Assembly (NCBI GenBank): GCA_024734495.1
Contig: JALMQS010000070.1
Location: 14,441,486-14,505,485, forward strand
Length of the DNA: 64,000 nt
Direction of reading: 5' to 3'
From: Forficula auricularia
Lineage: Eukaryota > Arthropoda > Insecta > Dermaptera > Forficulidae
Both the position numbers and the translations under genes were made by a program. This document shows, one piece after another, positions 22,596 to 32,930 of this stretch. The notes beneath the pieces were generated by a model. The model was not told the DNA's origin, did no database searches, and was given only the letters and a program-made list of their open reading frames with translations. How positions within the stretch are numbered: position 1 is the stretch's first letter; each line of letters opens with the position of its first letter.

Positions 22596-24960
22596 TTTAA
22601 ATATTTGATTATGGATGCGAACAATGAAATATGCAACATTGAAGTCCTTAGTCAAAAATTGAAAGAAATTGATTGGAATACCACTTTATGTAATTTAGAT
22701 TTATCTTCTGCGGTAACGAGGTTTTATGATATAATAATGTCCCTCATAGCAGAAACATGCCCTAAAATGCATTGCAATAGTGCTGGATACCCATCATGGT
22801 TTTCTAAAAAACTTATTTCGCTAATAATTAACAAAAAAATTGCCCATAAGAATTACAAGAGTAATCAGAGTGAAACAAATTATAATGATTTCAAAAACTT
22901 AAGGTCTCTGTGTAAAGCCGAGGCTACACTTTGTTATTCTACCTATATTTCAAATATTGAATCTAATGTGCCAAACAATATAAAAATCTTCTGGAACTTC
23001 ATTAATGCAAAGAGGGGCACAAAGGGATATCCTTCCAGCATGTTCCTCGATGAATTCAATGGCTCCAATGATGCACAGATTTCCAATCTTTTTTGCTGAA
23101 TTCTTTAAAAACGTCTATAGCTTGGCTACAACAAATGTAACATTTGACTCAGACACTATTGCCAACTATTGTGCAAATACTCTAGTCCCCGATAAACATG
23201 CTAGTAATATTCCAATTACAATTTCCGAGGAAGAAATAATCACTGCATTAAAGGAATTGAAGCCCTCTCTCACCGTCGGCTCTGATGGTGTACCTGCTTT
23301 TATAGTCAAAAACTGTTCTTTGTCTCTTATTAAACCCTTACTTATATTATTCAACCTCTCTCTCGAAGAAAAATTTCTACCTGAACTATGGAAAAAATCA
23401 TTTATTACTCCCGTTTTCAAGAGTGGCTCACGCAATAATATCAGAAATTACAGACCAATAGCTATAATAAGTGCGATACCAAAATTATTAGACAAGATTA
23501 TGTACAACAAGATTCTTTTAATTTGCTCTGATGCGATTTCCAGTAAACAGCATGGATTTGTACATTCTCGTTCAACTGTCACTAATCTTACTCTATTCAC
23601 AAATTCTATTTTCCTCAGCCTTAACAAAAATACACAACTCGACGCTATTTACCTTGATTTTAAAAAAGCCTTTGACCTCATCAATCATGAAATTTTGTTG
23701 CTAAAGCTTAAGTACTTTAATCTTCCAACTAATATAATTCTATGGATTGGAAATTATCTCTCCGATAGATATTCAATCGTCCGAATCAATGGCGCGGTAT
23801 CCCAACAATTCTTAGCACCCTCTGGGGGTCCCTCAGAGGTAGCCACATTGGTCCCCTATTGTTTCTTTTATTTATTAATGACCTAGTCAATGTAACTCAA
23901 CATTTATTATATTGCTATTCGCAGACGATATCAATTGTTTTTGACATTTCTAAAGATTTCAGACTGCAACAAGCTACAATCCGACCTAAAAACTTAACTA
24001 TCTGGTTGCCCAAAGCAAACTTATTTTTCTAAATTTTGACAAATGCTTCACCATTTCATTCTCAAAAAAGAATATTTATCTCATACAATTACTATCTGGA
24101 CGATACTTCTTATTGCACTAAGAGTAACTTCAATCAAAGACCTTGGTGTCACCTTTGACTCAAAGCTCATACGTTTAATGAACATATTAATCATGTGGTT
24201 AGTAAAGCTAACCGAACTTGGGGGTTCATATTTCGCAACACTAAGCTTTTAGGAGCCCCAATTGTATCAGATACCTATACATAAAAGTTTGATTAAATCT
24301 GTCGTAATGTATGCTTCAACAATCTGGAGACCGAATCTCAAAAGCAACATAGCTAGACTTGAAAGAATTCAACCTGGTTTTGAGACATCTAGCGTCTCTC
24401 TCTGGTAGCCCTATGTCTAGATACGATCATGACTACTTGAAAATCGCTGAAACTTTCGACATGTCAACTATTCTTTCGTCTATGATTGCTTCCGACAACT
24501 TATTCACTTTTAAAATTATGTCTGATACCATTCGTTGTCCTGAGCTTTCCACTGAACAATCCCTCGTACCCACTACGACAGAATCAACCATTCTATCCAC
24601 CAGTTCCATTTACACGTCATTCCGAAACCAACCCTATTTATAGATTAAGCATCGCTTATAACGCCCTTTCCAAAAAACATGCGTTTTGAATTTTACTATA
24701 GATACCAACAGAATGTCTAGAATTATAAAAATAAACACACTTTCATATATTTAAATACTCACTATCATAATTATTATATCTGATTTACTCTGTATTGTTG
24801 TTTAGTATTTGTATGTTTAACATTATTGTTTTTTTCTCTACTTTTTACTAAGTAGTGTTTCTTTAATATTACTTTTTGTAATGTTTTAAAGGCACATGCC
24901 GTTGAAATAAATAAATAAATAAATAAATAAATATAATAAAAATAAAGTTAAATTTAAAAT
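22596..24960 (+). mobile_element. 5'-truncated Jockey/CR1-like LINE
   Basis: The order linker, reverse transcriptase, C-terminal region, then GGCACATGCCGTTGAAATAA and an AAAT-repeat tail (about 24906-24935) defines the 3' part of a non-LTR retrotransposon. The endonuclease is absent: the element begins just after palindrome C. The C-terminal region (24359-24643) has the family-typical pattern PMSRYDHDY...IASDNLFTFKIMSD...CPEL. Coding sequence is broken by several frameshifts, so it is not functional. Confidence 0.85.
22605..23932 (+). pseudogene. LINE reverse transcriptase pseudogene
   Basis: This is the reverse transcriptase of the LINE, which would copy its RNA at a nicked target. The first reading frame (22605-23099) is the linker, with PSWFSKKLISLI and NIKIFWNFINAKRG. 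A frameshift near 23090 leads to the second frame (from about 23087), with the finger motif NYRPIAIISAIPKLLDKI, GFVHSRSTVTNL, and palm motif A YLDFKKAFDLINHEIL with its catalytic Asp. A second frameshift in the G run near 23822 breaks the family GVPQGS-like motif. The catalytic FADDI motif is still readable in another frame at 23918-23932, followed by a stop. About 440 codons remain against roughly 900 in an intact family member. Fixed, decaying copy. Confidence 0.85.
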
Positions 24961-25264
24961 ATATTAAATCCTTTAATTGAGTTTAACTGTAAAAAAATTT
25001 CTACAATCATTAAATTAAAGGGTATAAAAGTGATAGTGTGACGTCACAATACAGGGAAGGCTAAATGAAAATATGACGAATGTGACACAGTGAGGGGGGT
25101 CTAAATATCTTGAAATTCGTGTGACGTAATTTATGTACGGCCCCAAAACTCTAAATTTCATCTTGGCAAAAAAACAAAAATTTTCTCTTTTAAACAGAAT
25201 TTCAAAGACAATGCATTTATCGAAAACCTAATTGCTAATTATATGTGACAAATCAGAGGAAAAA

Positions 25265-25545
25265 AGTAACAATTAAATACCATGTTAAAACATACAACCA
25301 ATTGCAACGTTTTGCCAATTTATTGTGGCTTCATCAGGCTCTTGATCAAATTTTTAAAACACTTCATCATTCAATTCTTTAGATTGCATATATATATATA
25401 TATATAAATTAACACATTTATTTATACAACACCATTGATTATTTAGAGTAGCAATGGATTCAAACAGACCGGATGAAGCCACACAATAAATTGGAGAAAC
25501 GTTGCAATTGGTCGCATGTTTTAACACGGTGTTTAATTGTTCCTT
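25265..25545. mobile_element. Penelope-like palindrome D with divergent hammerhead-like cores
   Basis: Arms at about 25265-25337 and 25470-25545 (words CCAATTGCAACG and its complement) around a TA-rich centre. Plus core 25470-25503: CGGATGA-A-GCCA...TTGG-A-GAAAC-GTTG. Minus core 25306-25337: CTGATGA-A-GCCA...TGGC-AAAAC-GTTG. Each copy has a different core substitution (T to G in one, G to A in the other); together they suggest an intact ancestor with GCCA/TGGC stem II. Sequence at 25555-25715 resembles palindrome B flanks. Confidence 0.6.
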
Positions 25546-25764
25546 ATTTCATTGAAAAGTTTTTGTTTTGCCGAGAGTAGCAGAATCTATATTCTCAAAC
25601 AAATAAATAATATATATATACAGATATACAATAATTTCGGTATATATATGTGTGTATGTTTATTTGCATCAAGCAGAGGACAACCTCTTTGTGTTCCTTA
25701 TTTCCTCTGATTTGTCACATCTAATACTGATAATGAAACTGAATAATAATACTAATTTATTAAA

Positions 25765-25979
25765 TAGGTAGGTTATACGAGTTTAAAAAAGTCCATAAAT
25801 ACTCAAATTTTATTCAATTTCAGATTTCGGAGACTTTCTTCTTCAGAAAGTATTGAATAGTTATACTCACTCCATCAATAACTATTCAATACCTGAAGAG
25901 AGAAAAGTTCTGAAACGTTGAAATAGAATAAAATTTAAATAATTTATGGACTGCATTTCATTATAACCTACTTATTTCG
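25765..25979. mobile_element. Penelope-like palindrome E with divergent hammerhead-like cores
   Basis: Arms of about 100 bp, 25765-25864 and 25877-25979 (words TAGGTTATAAT / AGGTTATACG and TCCATAAAT). Plus core at 25893-25920 (CTGAAGA-GAGA...TTCT-GAAAC-GTTG), minus core at 25821-25846 (CTGAAGA-A-GA...TCTCC-GAAATC). Stem II is weaker than in palindromes A and F. Non-coding. Confidence 0.55.
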
Positions 25980-26129
25980 CTTACCAGTCGGTCTTTCTAA
26001 GAAAATAAATAAAATTAACTAATTTAATAGATTTTTGACTTCCCCTTTGATCATTCAAAATTTTTATTATTTATTTTTTCTATCCCCTTTTTTCATTTTC
26101 TCTTAATGAGCTGGTTAATATATATATGT

Positions 26130-26600
26130 ATATTCAGGGATGGAGAACAATTCACTTGTTTGGTTATCTGATGGATTCGCAAGGGAAAGGGTAAAGGGTT
26201 CCGATGCAAGGTGCAAGTCTATTTCGGCCCGAATTCGAATGAGTCTGTGTATCTAACTGGTGGATTGTGTGTGTGTTTTTGATTTATGTGCTTTTGAAAT
26301 TAACTCTAAACCTATGACGTATCTAGGCAAAAGGCAATTTATTTTTGTAATTGAGCTGCGAGGGCCTCTCGCCCCTCTCACTCGTTGCCTGGTTCTCCTT
26401 TGTCTGTCCACGGTTAGATCATCATTACCATCAAACTCCTCTGGGTGGCAACATATCATGCTCCATTATATCATTCTCTTCAGATCACTGAAGAAAAATG
26501 TTCTAGTCCGCGTCGTCGTCCCGCACTCTTTTCCTAAAACTTTTTTTTGGACGTCGAATCGAATCGGTATTCAAAAGAGGAGAGTGAAATAATAATAATA
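26130..26600. other. Large GC-richer unique island
   Basis: About 470 bp of unique, A-run-poor sequence, for example GAGCTGCGAGGGCCTCTCGC and GTCCGCGTCGTCGTCCCG. Open frames of 110 (plus) and 68 (minus) codons overlap each other, lack any domain and have no splice support. Candidate regulatory island. Confidence 0.35.
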
Positions 26601-27056
26601 GAAAAAAAAATTTGACTGATTTTTCAAAAGAGTTAAGATTAATGAGGGAGGGGTTGGTAAATCTCTGTCCGTTTATCCCACGCGTGATGTTAACAAGTCG
26701 GTTAGGAAGAAAAACATGTCAACATCGGTAACTGAGTCATCTGTGATGTAGAAAAGGAAAACTTATCTATCATCGGATCATGCTAATCACGATCAACAGA
26801 GAAAATAAGAAACTATTTTAAGCCCAAGTAGCAATTGATTTGAAATATTTTTCAGGTTAATATAAAAAAACAATTAATTAAGAGCGTAATTTTAAGATTA
26901 AGGAGGAGGTCCTTTCGCTCCAGTTGAGTCAAAAGAAGTGTAGTATCTAATATTTAATAAAATAAGTTAAATTACAAATGAAAAATAATAGAATTAAAAA
27001 ATAAATAGTATGAAAGCCGTAAATGTTTGAAATAAAAACAATGGAATATCATCTTC
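26601..27056. other. AT-rich intron, nothing recognised
   Basis: No repeat partner or coding signal. Confidence 0.3.
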
Positions 27057-27395
27057 CCCCTTCCACACCAACGCTGGAGTTCCTCAGGGATCGGTCATCT
27101 CCCCTACGCGTTTTCTTATCTATATCAACGACCTTCTAAACTTGCCCTCAAATCCGGTACATTGTTACGCAGATGACAGCACCCTACATAACGCTCCTGC
27201 ATCGCATAAAAACCGTGCAGGCATTGCCTCCTCAATTAATTTAGACTTATTCAAAAAACTGGGGATCCCAAAACTTAGTTAACTTCAATGCAGGGAAAAC
27301 TCAGTGTTTCCTTATTTCTAAGCGAGTCGACAGAAACCTCCCAAACATATCATTCGACTCAAACTCACTAGAATTCAGGGATAAAATTTCAACCT
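27057..27395 (+). pseudogene. LINE reverse transcriptase fragment (palm motifs B and C)
   Basis: Translation of 27065-27272 gives TNAGVPQGSVISPTRFLIYI followed by NDLLNLPSNPVHCYADDSTL, the conserved GVPQGS box and the catalytic YADD box of a Jockey/CR1-type reverse transcriptase. A frameshift near 27262 is followed by GSQNLVNFNAGKTQCFLISK, the typical thumb segment, up to about 27395. Both ends are truncated: no fingers, no 3' UTR. The coding style is close to the 50.5-kb C-terminal fragment, but they need not be one family. It directly precedes palindrome F. Confidence 0.85.
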
Positions 27396-27596
27396 ATGAA
27401 AATTAAATATTTCATTCCCTTTTTCCTGAATAATATAAACAATTTTTTTTGCAACGAAATTTTCTCTGGAGAGAGACGGACTGGTAGAAATTTTAATTGG
27501 ATGTAATGGAAGGCAGACCAGAGGTAGTGAGAAAGAAAAATTAACACATATCAAATAAGGTGTAATTTATTGAATCCTCTCCTTCTCTTTCAAACC

Positions 27597-27628
27597 GACG
27601 TTTCGGAGGATTTTTCCTCCTTCTTCAG
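27597..27628 (-). ncRNA. Hammerhead-like motif, left arm of palindrome F
   Basis: Minus strand: CTGAAGA-A-GGAGG-AAAAAT-CCTCC-GAAAC-GTC. Stem II of 5 bp. GAAAC-GTC can be read as a 2-bp stem III with no loop and a GUC cleavage triplet, the minimal variant described for Penelope-like elements, which may act as dimers. One extra base (A) separates CTGAAGA from stem II relative to the canonical hammerhead. Confidence 0.65.
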
Positions 27629-27673
27629 GGTTTCAAAGGGTCAAAGGGTTTCATTCATTGACCTTTTGAAACC

Positions 27674-27705
27674 CTGAAGAAGGAGGGAAAATCCTCCGAA
27701 ACGTC
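27674..27705 (+). ncRNA. Hammerhead-like motif, right arm of palindrome F
   Basis: Plus strand: CTGAAGA-A-GGAGG-GAAAAT-CCTCC-GAAAC-GTC, with GAAACC immediately 5' and GGTTTG immediately 3' as a possible stem I. Differences from the left arm lie only in the stem II loop. Self-cleavage is inferred from the fold, not shown. Confidence 0.65.
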
Positions 27706-27813
27706 GGTTTGAAAGGAAAGGAGGAAGGATTCCAATAGATTACACCTTATTTGATATGTGTTAATTTTTTCTTTCCTCACTACCTCTGGGCTGCCTTCAA
27801 TTACATTCAATTA

Positions 27814-28179
27814 ATATATACAATATTTATTTCATTAGTCCTTATACATAGCTACAGTTTAAATCCGGTATAAAAAACGAATGATATACGAATTTTTGTA
27901 TCCACAAATATTAATATTCTATTTCTGCTACTAGAGAATGAAAAGTCATACATAAAGCTAAAAAATTGTGTATCTCAAAAGTATATATTATAAAAAAAAA
28001 AATTAAAGAATATAGTATGTGAAATATTTGATAATGTTTATTTCTGGATATCAATTGCCATCTATGAAGAAAACTACGAAATATGGAAACAAAAAATTTC
28101 AAAATTTTAATACAACTTACATATTACGTATTTATTATTAGAAAAACCAGTAAATAAAAAAGGGAAAAAATAATCTTTG
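27814..28179. other. AT-rich intron, nothing recognised
   Basis: No coding or repeat signal. The 63-codon minus-strand ORF at 27911-28102 is low-complexity. Confidence 0.3.
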
Positions 28180-28500
28180 GACAGCATACGCCATCTCCAA
28201 ATTCTAAAATATGGGATAAATTAATTTTTTAATTAATCGTTGATAGATGTCAACTAATTAACATATCAATTAAACATCAAAATATCTATTAAAAGACTTG
28301 TCTCTAAATTAGAATTTATTTTAATCATATTTAAACCGATTTTTAATCTTTTAAAAAATTTTATTTTCACCCCCATTTCGTTAATTACTTTTTATATTCT
28401 ATTTTTGTAGTTGAGATCAAGAGAGATGCCTAGTTCAAGGGTTAGCAAACGTGAACCCAAAGATCGTTGGTTCAAAACACGAGATTTTTTTTTAAATTAC
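28180..28500 (+). repeat. Dispersed repeat with tRNA-like segment, copy 2
   Basis: Collinear with 4050-4490. Here the tRNA-like part (28420-28485) is better preserved: A-box-like TGCCTAGTTCAAGGGTTAG and B-box GGTTCAAAAC (28469-28478), followed by a T run that could terminate Pol III. It lacks a foldable acceptor stem, so it is a tRNA-derived module and not a tRNA gene. Confidence 0.5.
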
Positions 28501-28919
28501 TAGTTTTTATTTGCACGAATAAAACTTTTTTTAATGTCATCCATTCTAAAAATATAAATATACTACTAGTAGGTTAGAGCTATCGCATATTTCTAACAAA
28601 ATATTTCTATTTCCGAGATGAATGGATTTGAGTACTTTCAACATGGCAATTATTATTATTACTCTTACTATTTCCCTTTTTATTTAGATTTTGTTTTAAA
28701 ACCCATTCAGGTTTTTCTATCCAAATTCCAAGAGCTAGTTAATTTTAACTCCAGTAGTTTAATTAGATAAGTAATAAAAATAATTAGATCGCTATAACTG
28801 AAATTAAAGGCGCGTAACATTGGAGCTATAATAGTTATTAGCAAATTAGTGAGAATAAAAAAATAAATAAATATAAGGAAAAAAAGCAAGCTTTCAAACT
28901 AGATAAAGACTATATTGCC

Positions 28920-29110
28920 GCTGTTTTAATGGATCTTCTTTTCCTCTGTGTGGTCCTTGTCGTTTATTTCGATGATGGATTAGATTGATTAAGCCGATCC
29001 TCTTTTAATGATTGAATCAATCATTCCTGTTTAATCGTTTGCTGTTTCTTTTTTCAAAAACATCTCCTCCTTCAGCTCTTCTACAACTTGGGTTAGTCCT
29101 TTTCTCATAT
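28920..29110. promoter_or_regulatory. Unique island with paired PBX/TALE-like sites
   Basis: ATGATTGAATCAATCAT (about 29008-29024) is two inverted TGATTGA half-sites, and GATTAGATTGATTAAG lies about 20 bp upstream. These resemble PBX/Extradenticle and homeodomain sites. No repeat partner in the window. Enhancer function is inference. Confidence 0.35.
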
Positions 29111-29424
29111 TCATGTCCTGAGTAAATGATCATAAATGGTTTTTATATTCTTCCCGGTGAACTTTAACCTATATAGGTATTTAGAGACGGTATTTAAAAT
29201 CAACTAAAACTTTTACATCTCTTCTCTGCATGTAAATTACCCCTGTGATTCTAACAGAGTAATTTTTTTTCGGAATCTTTAATATTTCTAAAACAGCCGA
29301 CAATTCACATCCACCTATCGAGAATATAATTTTATAGTCATTTGCTTTTACTATTCGTAGTTAGAAAATTGTAAAAAAATCAAGATAATTTCAACCAAAA
29401 ACTTGCTATACTACTTCTAACCCA

Positions 29425-29683
29425 TTCTTCTTTAAGTGCCATATCAGGTCTCCCTGTTTCGGCTCCTCTCCACATATACCTGTACTGAGTGTGTTTAGTT
29501 GTTTTACACGGACCTACTTTTAAACGCCGCTTTCGAACGGCTAGTTTGGAGAGGTTGACTAGGCAATTATACTCTTGGTAGTTTGCCATTGCTTTCCAAG
29601 AGGAGGCGACTGCAAGTATCTGCCGAGACTCAGTCTCGAACCAGCATACTTCAGAACTCTAACCACTGACCCACAGTCGCCTC
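29425..29683 (-). mobile_element. tRNA-derived SINE family a, copy 2
   Basis: Minus strand: GAGGCGACTGTGGGTCAGTG, A-box GGTCAGTGGTTAGAG, B-box GGTTCGAGACTG, central GCAATGGCAAACTACC, tail ATGGCACTTAAAGAAG. It lacks the short CGGGCTGCTTCCC segment of the copy at 16858. The B box is closer to consensus here than in copy 1. Confidence 0.75.
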
Positions 29684-31314
29684 TAACCCATATACATATA
29701 TATATAGCTTCAAATTTCGTTACTCAGCAACTTAACATAATTGAACGAATGACTGTAGATACTCAGACGCAACGACCAATAGATATTTGTTACTTTTTGA
29801 CTTCTGGGAACTACAAAAGCTTTTTTGTTGTAAATTCAATACCCATTTATTAAGCCTATCATTTATTCTCTACTAGAAGTAAAAATATAAAACCAGCTTT
29901 TATAATCTTGGAGATTTAACCTCCCCTCTAAAATACGATACTTCCTCATAATTCCGTAGCTAGGCAGGTGCAACAGGTGCACCCACACCGGCCTTAATAA
30001 AGCCCCAATATAAAAAAAGTCATGGTAAAAAAATAAATTGCTGAATTCTGAATTCTTTCTTATTAAAAAAAAACCCTTTACACTACTCTTTTTTATTAAT
30101 TTAAAGATCTATAAAAGGAGGAGAATTTAATACCTAGGCCATAGTTCGTTCTATGAATAATTACTCCATTGCTTCCATATATATCTAATATCATATAGAT
30201 ATAGATATATGGTAAGTGAAAATAATAATCCTATACTCCGTTGTATGAGTGATGCGCAAGGTCCTATAGACCTATAGAGTCCTATAGAGTAACTGTTCAA
30301 AATTTGATCCATATTAGTCAAAATATTAAAAGTTTATAAAGCAAACAAAAAAATATACTCTTATATTTATGAAAGATTTCAGATTGCATTTTTTTTTCAT
30401 TATTATTATTTTTAATTCATATCAAAATTTGCATCTTATTTTAATATATTATAGGTACTAATCCGAAAAAATGTTCTTATTATACTTTAATATTTAGCCA
30501 CCTTTTTCTAATTTAAGTTTTAGGAATAAAAAAATATTACTTTACTTCAATTTATTAAATTTGAAATTATTAAAATGAATATAAGTGAAGTATGAAAGTT
30601 TTTATCAGTATTTTGATATTTCATTATCGGACTTTACTCTATCTGTATATAATTACATAAAAACTTAAATAATACTTGTTTCATATTCAACAAGTGTTCA
30701 TCAAAATAAAGAGGGGGAATATTGCTTAATCCTCTCCTCTCAGGTGAGGAGATAAAATTGACACTTTCTAATTATTTAATTTCCCTAAATATCATTGATA
30801 ATAATTGGTATTCTCATTTCTATATTTATATCCAATCCAACGAATTTCTCTTGATTTCTTCAAAATATTTGCCCACCCCTGAGGCGATGTTGTTTCTTTC
30901 TTAATTATTTCAACAAATAGATCACTTTCATGAATTCATCATCCAATCCCATCATGACAATAATAATAATAATAATATCAAAGTTAATATATAACTATGT
31001 TTATTAATACTAATAAATATCTTGAAATAAGAAAGTAGGTCAAATCGGATAATATTCATGTATTTATAAATAAATATAGTTTTCAAAGTACCACAATCGC
31101 AAAAATCTGGACCAAAGAATATTCGAATGAGCTAACTTTCAAAATTATTATTATTATTGTGGTTTAATAGCTGTGAATTTTAATATATTTTCTTCTAAAA
31201 GAAGCATGTTAAGTTTAAGCCAGGACGAGTATTTATAATCAAATAATATATATTATCCGTATTGAGTCACCATTCAAATGAAATAAAATGTGAAAATTCG
31301 CTAAAACTGCAGTA
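29684..31314. other. AT-rich intron, nothing coding
   Basis: A GC-richer patch (29955-30000, CGTAGCTAGGCAGGTGC) resembles common hAT-MITE terminal sequence but has no partner end. A small palindrome CCATATATATC...GATATATGG is at 30175-30212. A short AAT repeat lies near 30960. Confidence 0.3.
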
Positions 31315-31492
31315 AAGCCCCCCATACTCACATCAACTTGTTGTCCAACTTGGTTGTGTTGAGGTTCAAGCTGAACAGTGTATGAGAGACCAAACCGAAG
31401 TTGATAAATCAGGTTGATGGATATCAAAACACTGTTAATAATTTTAGGCGGAGACTGGTTGTACAACAAGTTGAAGTGTGTATAGGGGGCTT
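31315..31492. mobile_element. 178-bp MITE, ends AAGCCCCC
   Basis: Terminal inverted repeats of about 30 bp: AAGCCCCCCATACTCACATC left and, in complement, AAGCCCCCTATACACACTTC right, both continuing AACTTGTTGT. The flanking bases TA (left) and TA (right, overlapping the TTAA) are compatible with a TA or TTA-type duplication. Single copy in the window, non-coding; a 76-codon ORF across it is incidental. Confidence 0.7.
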
Positions 31493-31662
31493 AATGGAAC
31501 TGTTAGTTTGCACGATTATACCTTTATTTTAGAAGCACAATCCCTTGTTCGGTCAATTATCCAAGAATTAATCTTGCTAATTCTGGCTGACTTCAGAAAA
31601 GGAAATTTTGGCACTTGCCTATCTATATCAAGTTCTTTGCTATTTTATACCTCTGATTACAC

Positions 31663-32279
31663 TATTAAACAAAAATTTCCACCGTAAACCTAACAATGGA
31701 TTCCATAAGAGTTTTATACGCTGATTATCATGTATTTTCCGAGTTTTTATAACACGTCAGAGATATCGGTCAAAATGACGAAAAAGGACATTTTGACCTA
31801 TTTTCGAGTCCCATTAAATATTAATCAGCAATATTTGAGATCAAAATATTTTGTTGACGTAATAGAAACTAGCTTCCTCTTTGATTTTCATATTACCACT
31901 TTTTTTTGTTAAGTTAGAACTCGAGTTATAACCAAAAAACTAAAACTACGTGATTATAAAGGATAATAAACATAGATAAAATCATAAGGTCTTAGTTTTT
32001 TAGTTATAACTCGAGTTCTAATTGAGCTAAAAACAGGTAGTAATTTGAAAATCAAAGAAGAAGCTATTTTCTATTACGTCAAAAAAATATTGTGATTTCA
32101 AATATTGGTGTTTATTATTTATTATTTATTATTATGGGACTCGAAAATAGGTCAGAAAGGCCGATAATATCTCAAAACTCTGACGTGTTGTAAAAAATCG
32201 GGAAACTGCATGAGAATCAGAGTATAAAACTCTACTGTAATCCATTGTTAGGTTTACAGGAAGAAATTTTTGTTTAATT
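31663..32279. mobile_element. Large palindrome H without hammerhead core
   Basis: Arms of about 285 bp (31663-31948 and 31990-32279). The ends read ATTAAACAAAAATTTCC and its complement; the inner edges share AACTCGAGTTATAACC. One arm has a small ATT-repeat expansion (32112-32135). No ORF of note, no terminal motif that assigns a superfamily. A fold-back element. Confidence 0.7.
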
Positions 32280-32453
32280 CCTGTCGAACAGTGTTATAGA
32301 ATAGAACTATCGAAACTTCAACTTCCTGCATATTAATAAAAAACCTACAATTAACAATGTTGTATATTGTTTACCTAAATACAGAATTTTAAGAGTTATG
32401 GAGTGAGTCATGGTGCTCTCAACATATCAAGGATATTGTTGTTTTAAACCTCA

Positions 32454-32483
32454 GCAGATGAGAGAAAGAGTTCCCGAAACGTC
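32454..32483 (+). ncRNA. Solitary hammerhead-like motif
   Basis: CAGATGA-GAGAAAGAGTTC-CC-GAAAC-GTC retains GATGA, GAAAC and GTC in the expected order, but has A in place of the core U and a weak stem II. No inverted partner. Likely a decayed relic. Confidence 0.3.
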
Positions 32484-32539
32484 TAAAATGATAATTTTCT
32501 CTATAAATGCTTTCTTTTCAATAATATGATACAATGATA

Positions 32540-32930
32540 CATTATCTCCTCAAGTCTTTGCTTTCTAGCCGTGTCCTTATGATGTGATGAATTGCCGAAG
32601 TATGAAACGCTGATTCTTGGGAGTTCGGGAGCGGCTCCTCGTCCACTCAAACAAGCAAAGTCAACGAGCACCAACCTTCTCAATCATTATTTACATAATT
32701 TTATATACGTTAATAAAAAAATATTAAAAAAAAAGAATGATTTGTCAATAGAATAGAAAATTCTCGATTGATGGGAAAAAGCAAAAGGACCGTCAATCAA
32801 ACTCTGTGATGGAATTAATTGATTAATAGCTGGTTGGTGCATCTATCGCCAAATTGATAGATATATGTGACTGTCAGCTGAATCATCTAGCTAACTGTCA
32901 GATAAATGTACAATGATCCAAAAATTGCCT
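32540..32930. other. Two adjacent unique islands, candidate regulatory sequence
   Basis: 32560-32700 contains GGGAGTTCGGGAGCGGCTCC. 32790-32930 contains ACTGTCAGCTGAATC and AACTGTCAGATAAATG, two MEIS/TGIF-like CTGTCAG words about 25 bp apart, one overlapping the E-box CAGCTG. No repeat partner. The 60-codon ORF is incidental. Confidence 0.3.

Larger units (their letters stand above)
21958..25144. mobile_element. DNA-transposon-like element with about 25-bp terminal inverted repeats, stuffed with other elements
   Basis: The left end GGGGCCGCCCTTAATTTACG and the right end, complement GGGGCCGTACATAAATTACG, are inverted and both continue TCAC. Internal subterminal sequence also matches (a run of G plus GTGACA). 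Between them lie palindrome C (22131-22592) and a LINE (22596-24960), leaving little own sequence and no transposase. No convincing target duplication (only A-rich flanks), so the superfamily is unassigned. Confidence 0.5.
27494..27813. mobile_element. Penelope-like palindrome F, best-preserved hammerhead pair
   Basis: Arms 27494-27636 and 27662-27813 around about 25 bp. Both arms keep complete cores with the same stem II (GGAGG/CCTCC), the same GAAACGTC, and flanking GAAACC/GGTTT able to form stem I. CTGAAGA faces the dyad on both strands. Arm similarity is high and the cores have no inactivating substitution, so this is the youngest or most constrained palindrome in the window. No ORF. Confidence 0.75.

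Noticed and set aside
23166..23435. 89-codon minus-strand ORF
   Set aside because: Antisense shadow of the LINE reverse transcriptase.
26260..26592. 110-codon plus-strand ORF
   Set aside because: No domain, overlaps an opposite ORF, no splice or promoter support; fits a GC-richer non-coding island.
28420..28485. tRNA gene
   Set aside because: A- and B-box-like words are present, but no acceptor or anticodon stem folds, and the segment is part of a dispersed repeat.
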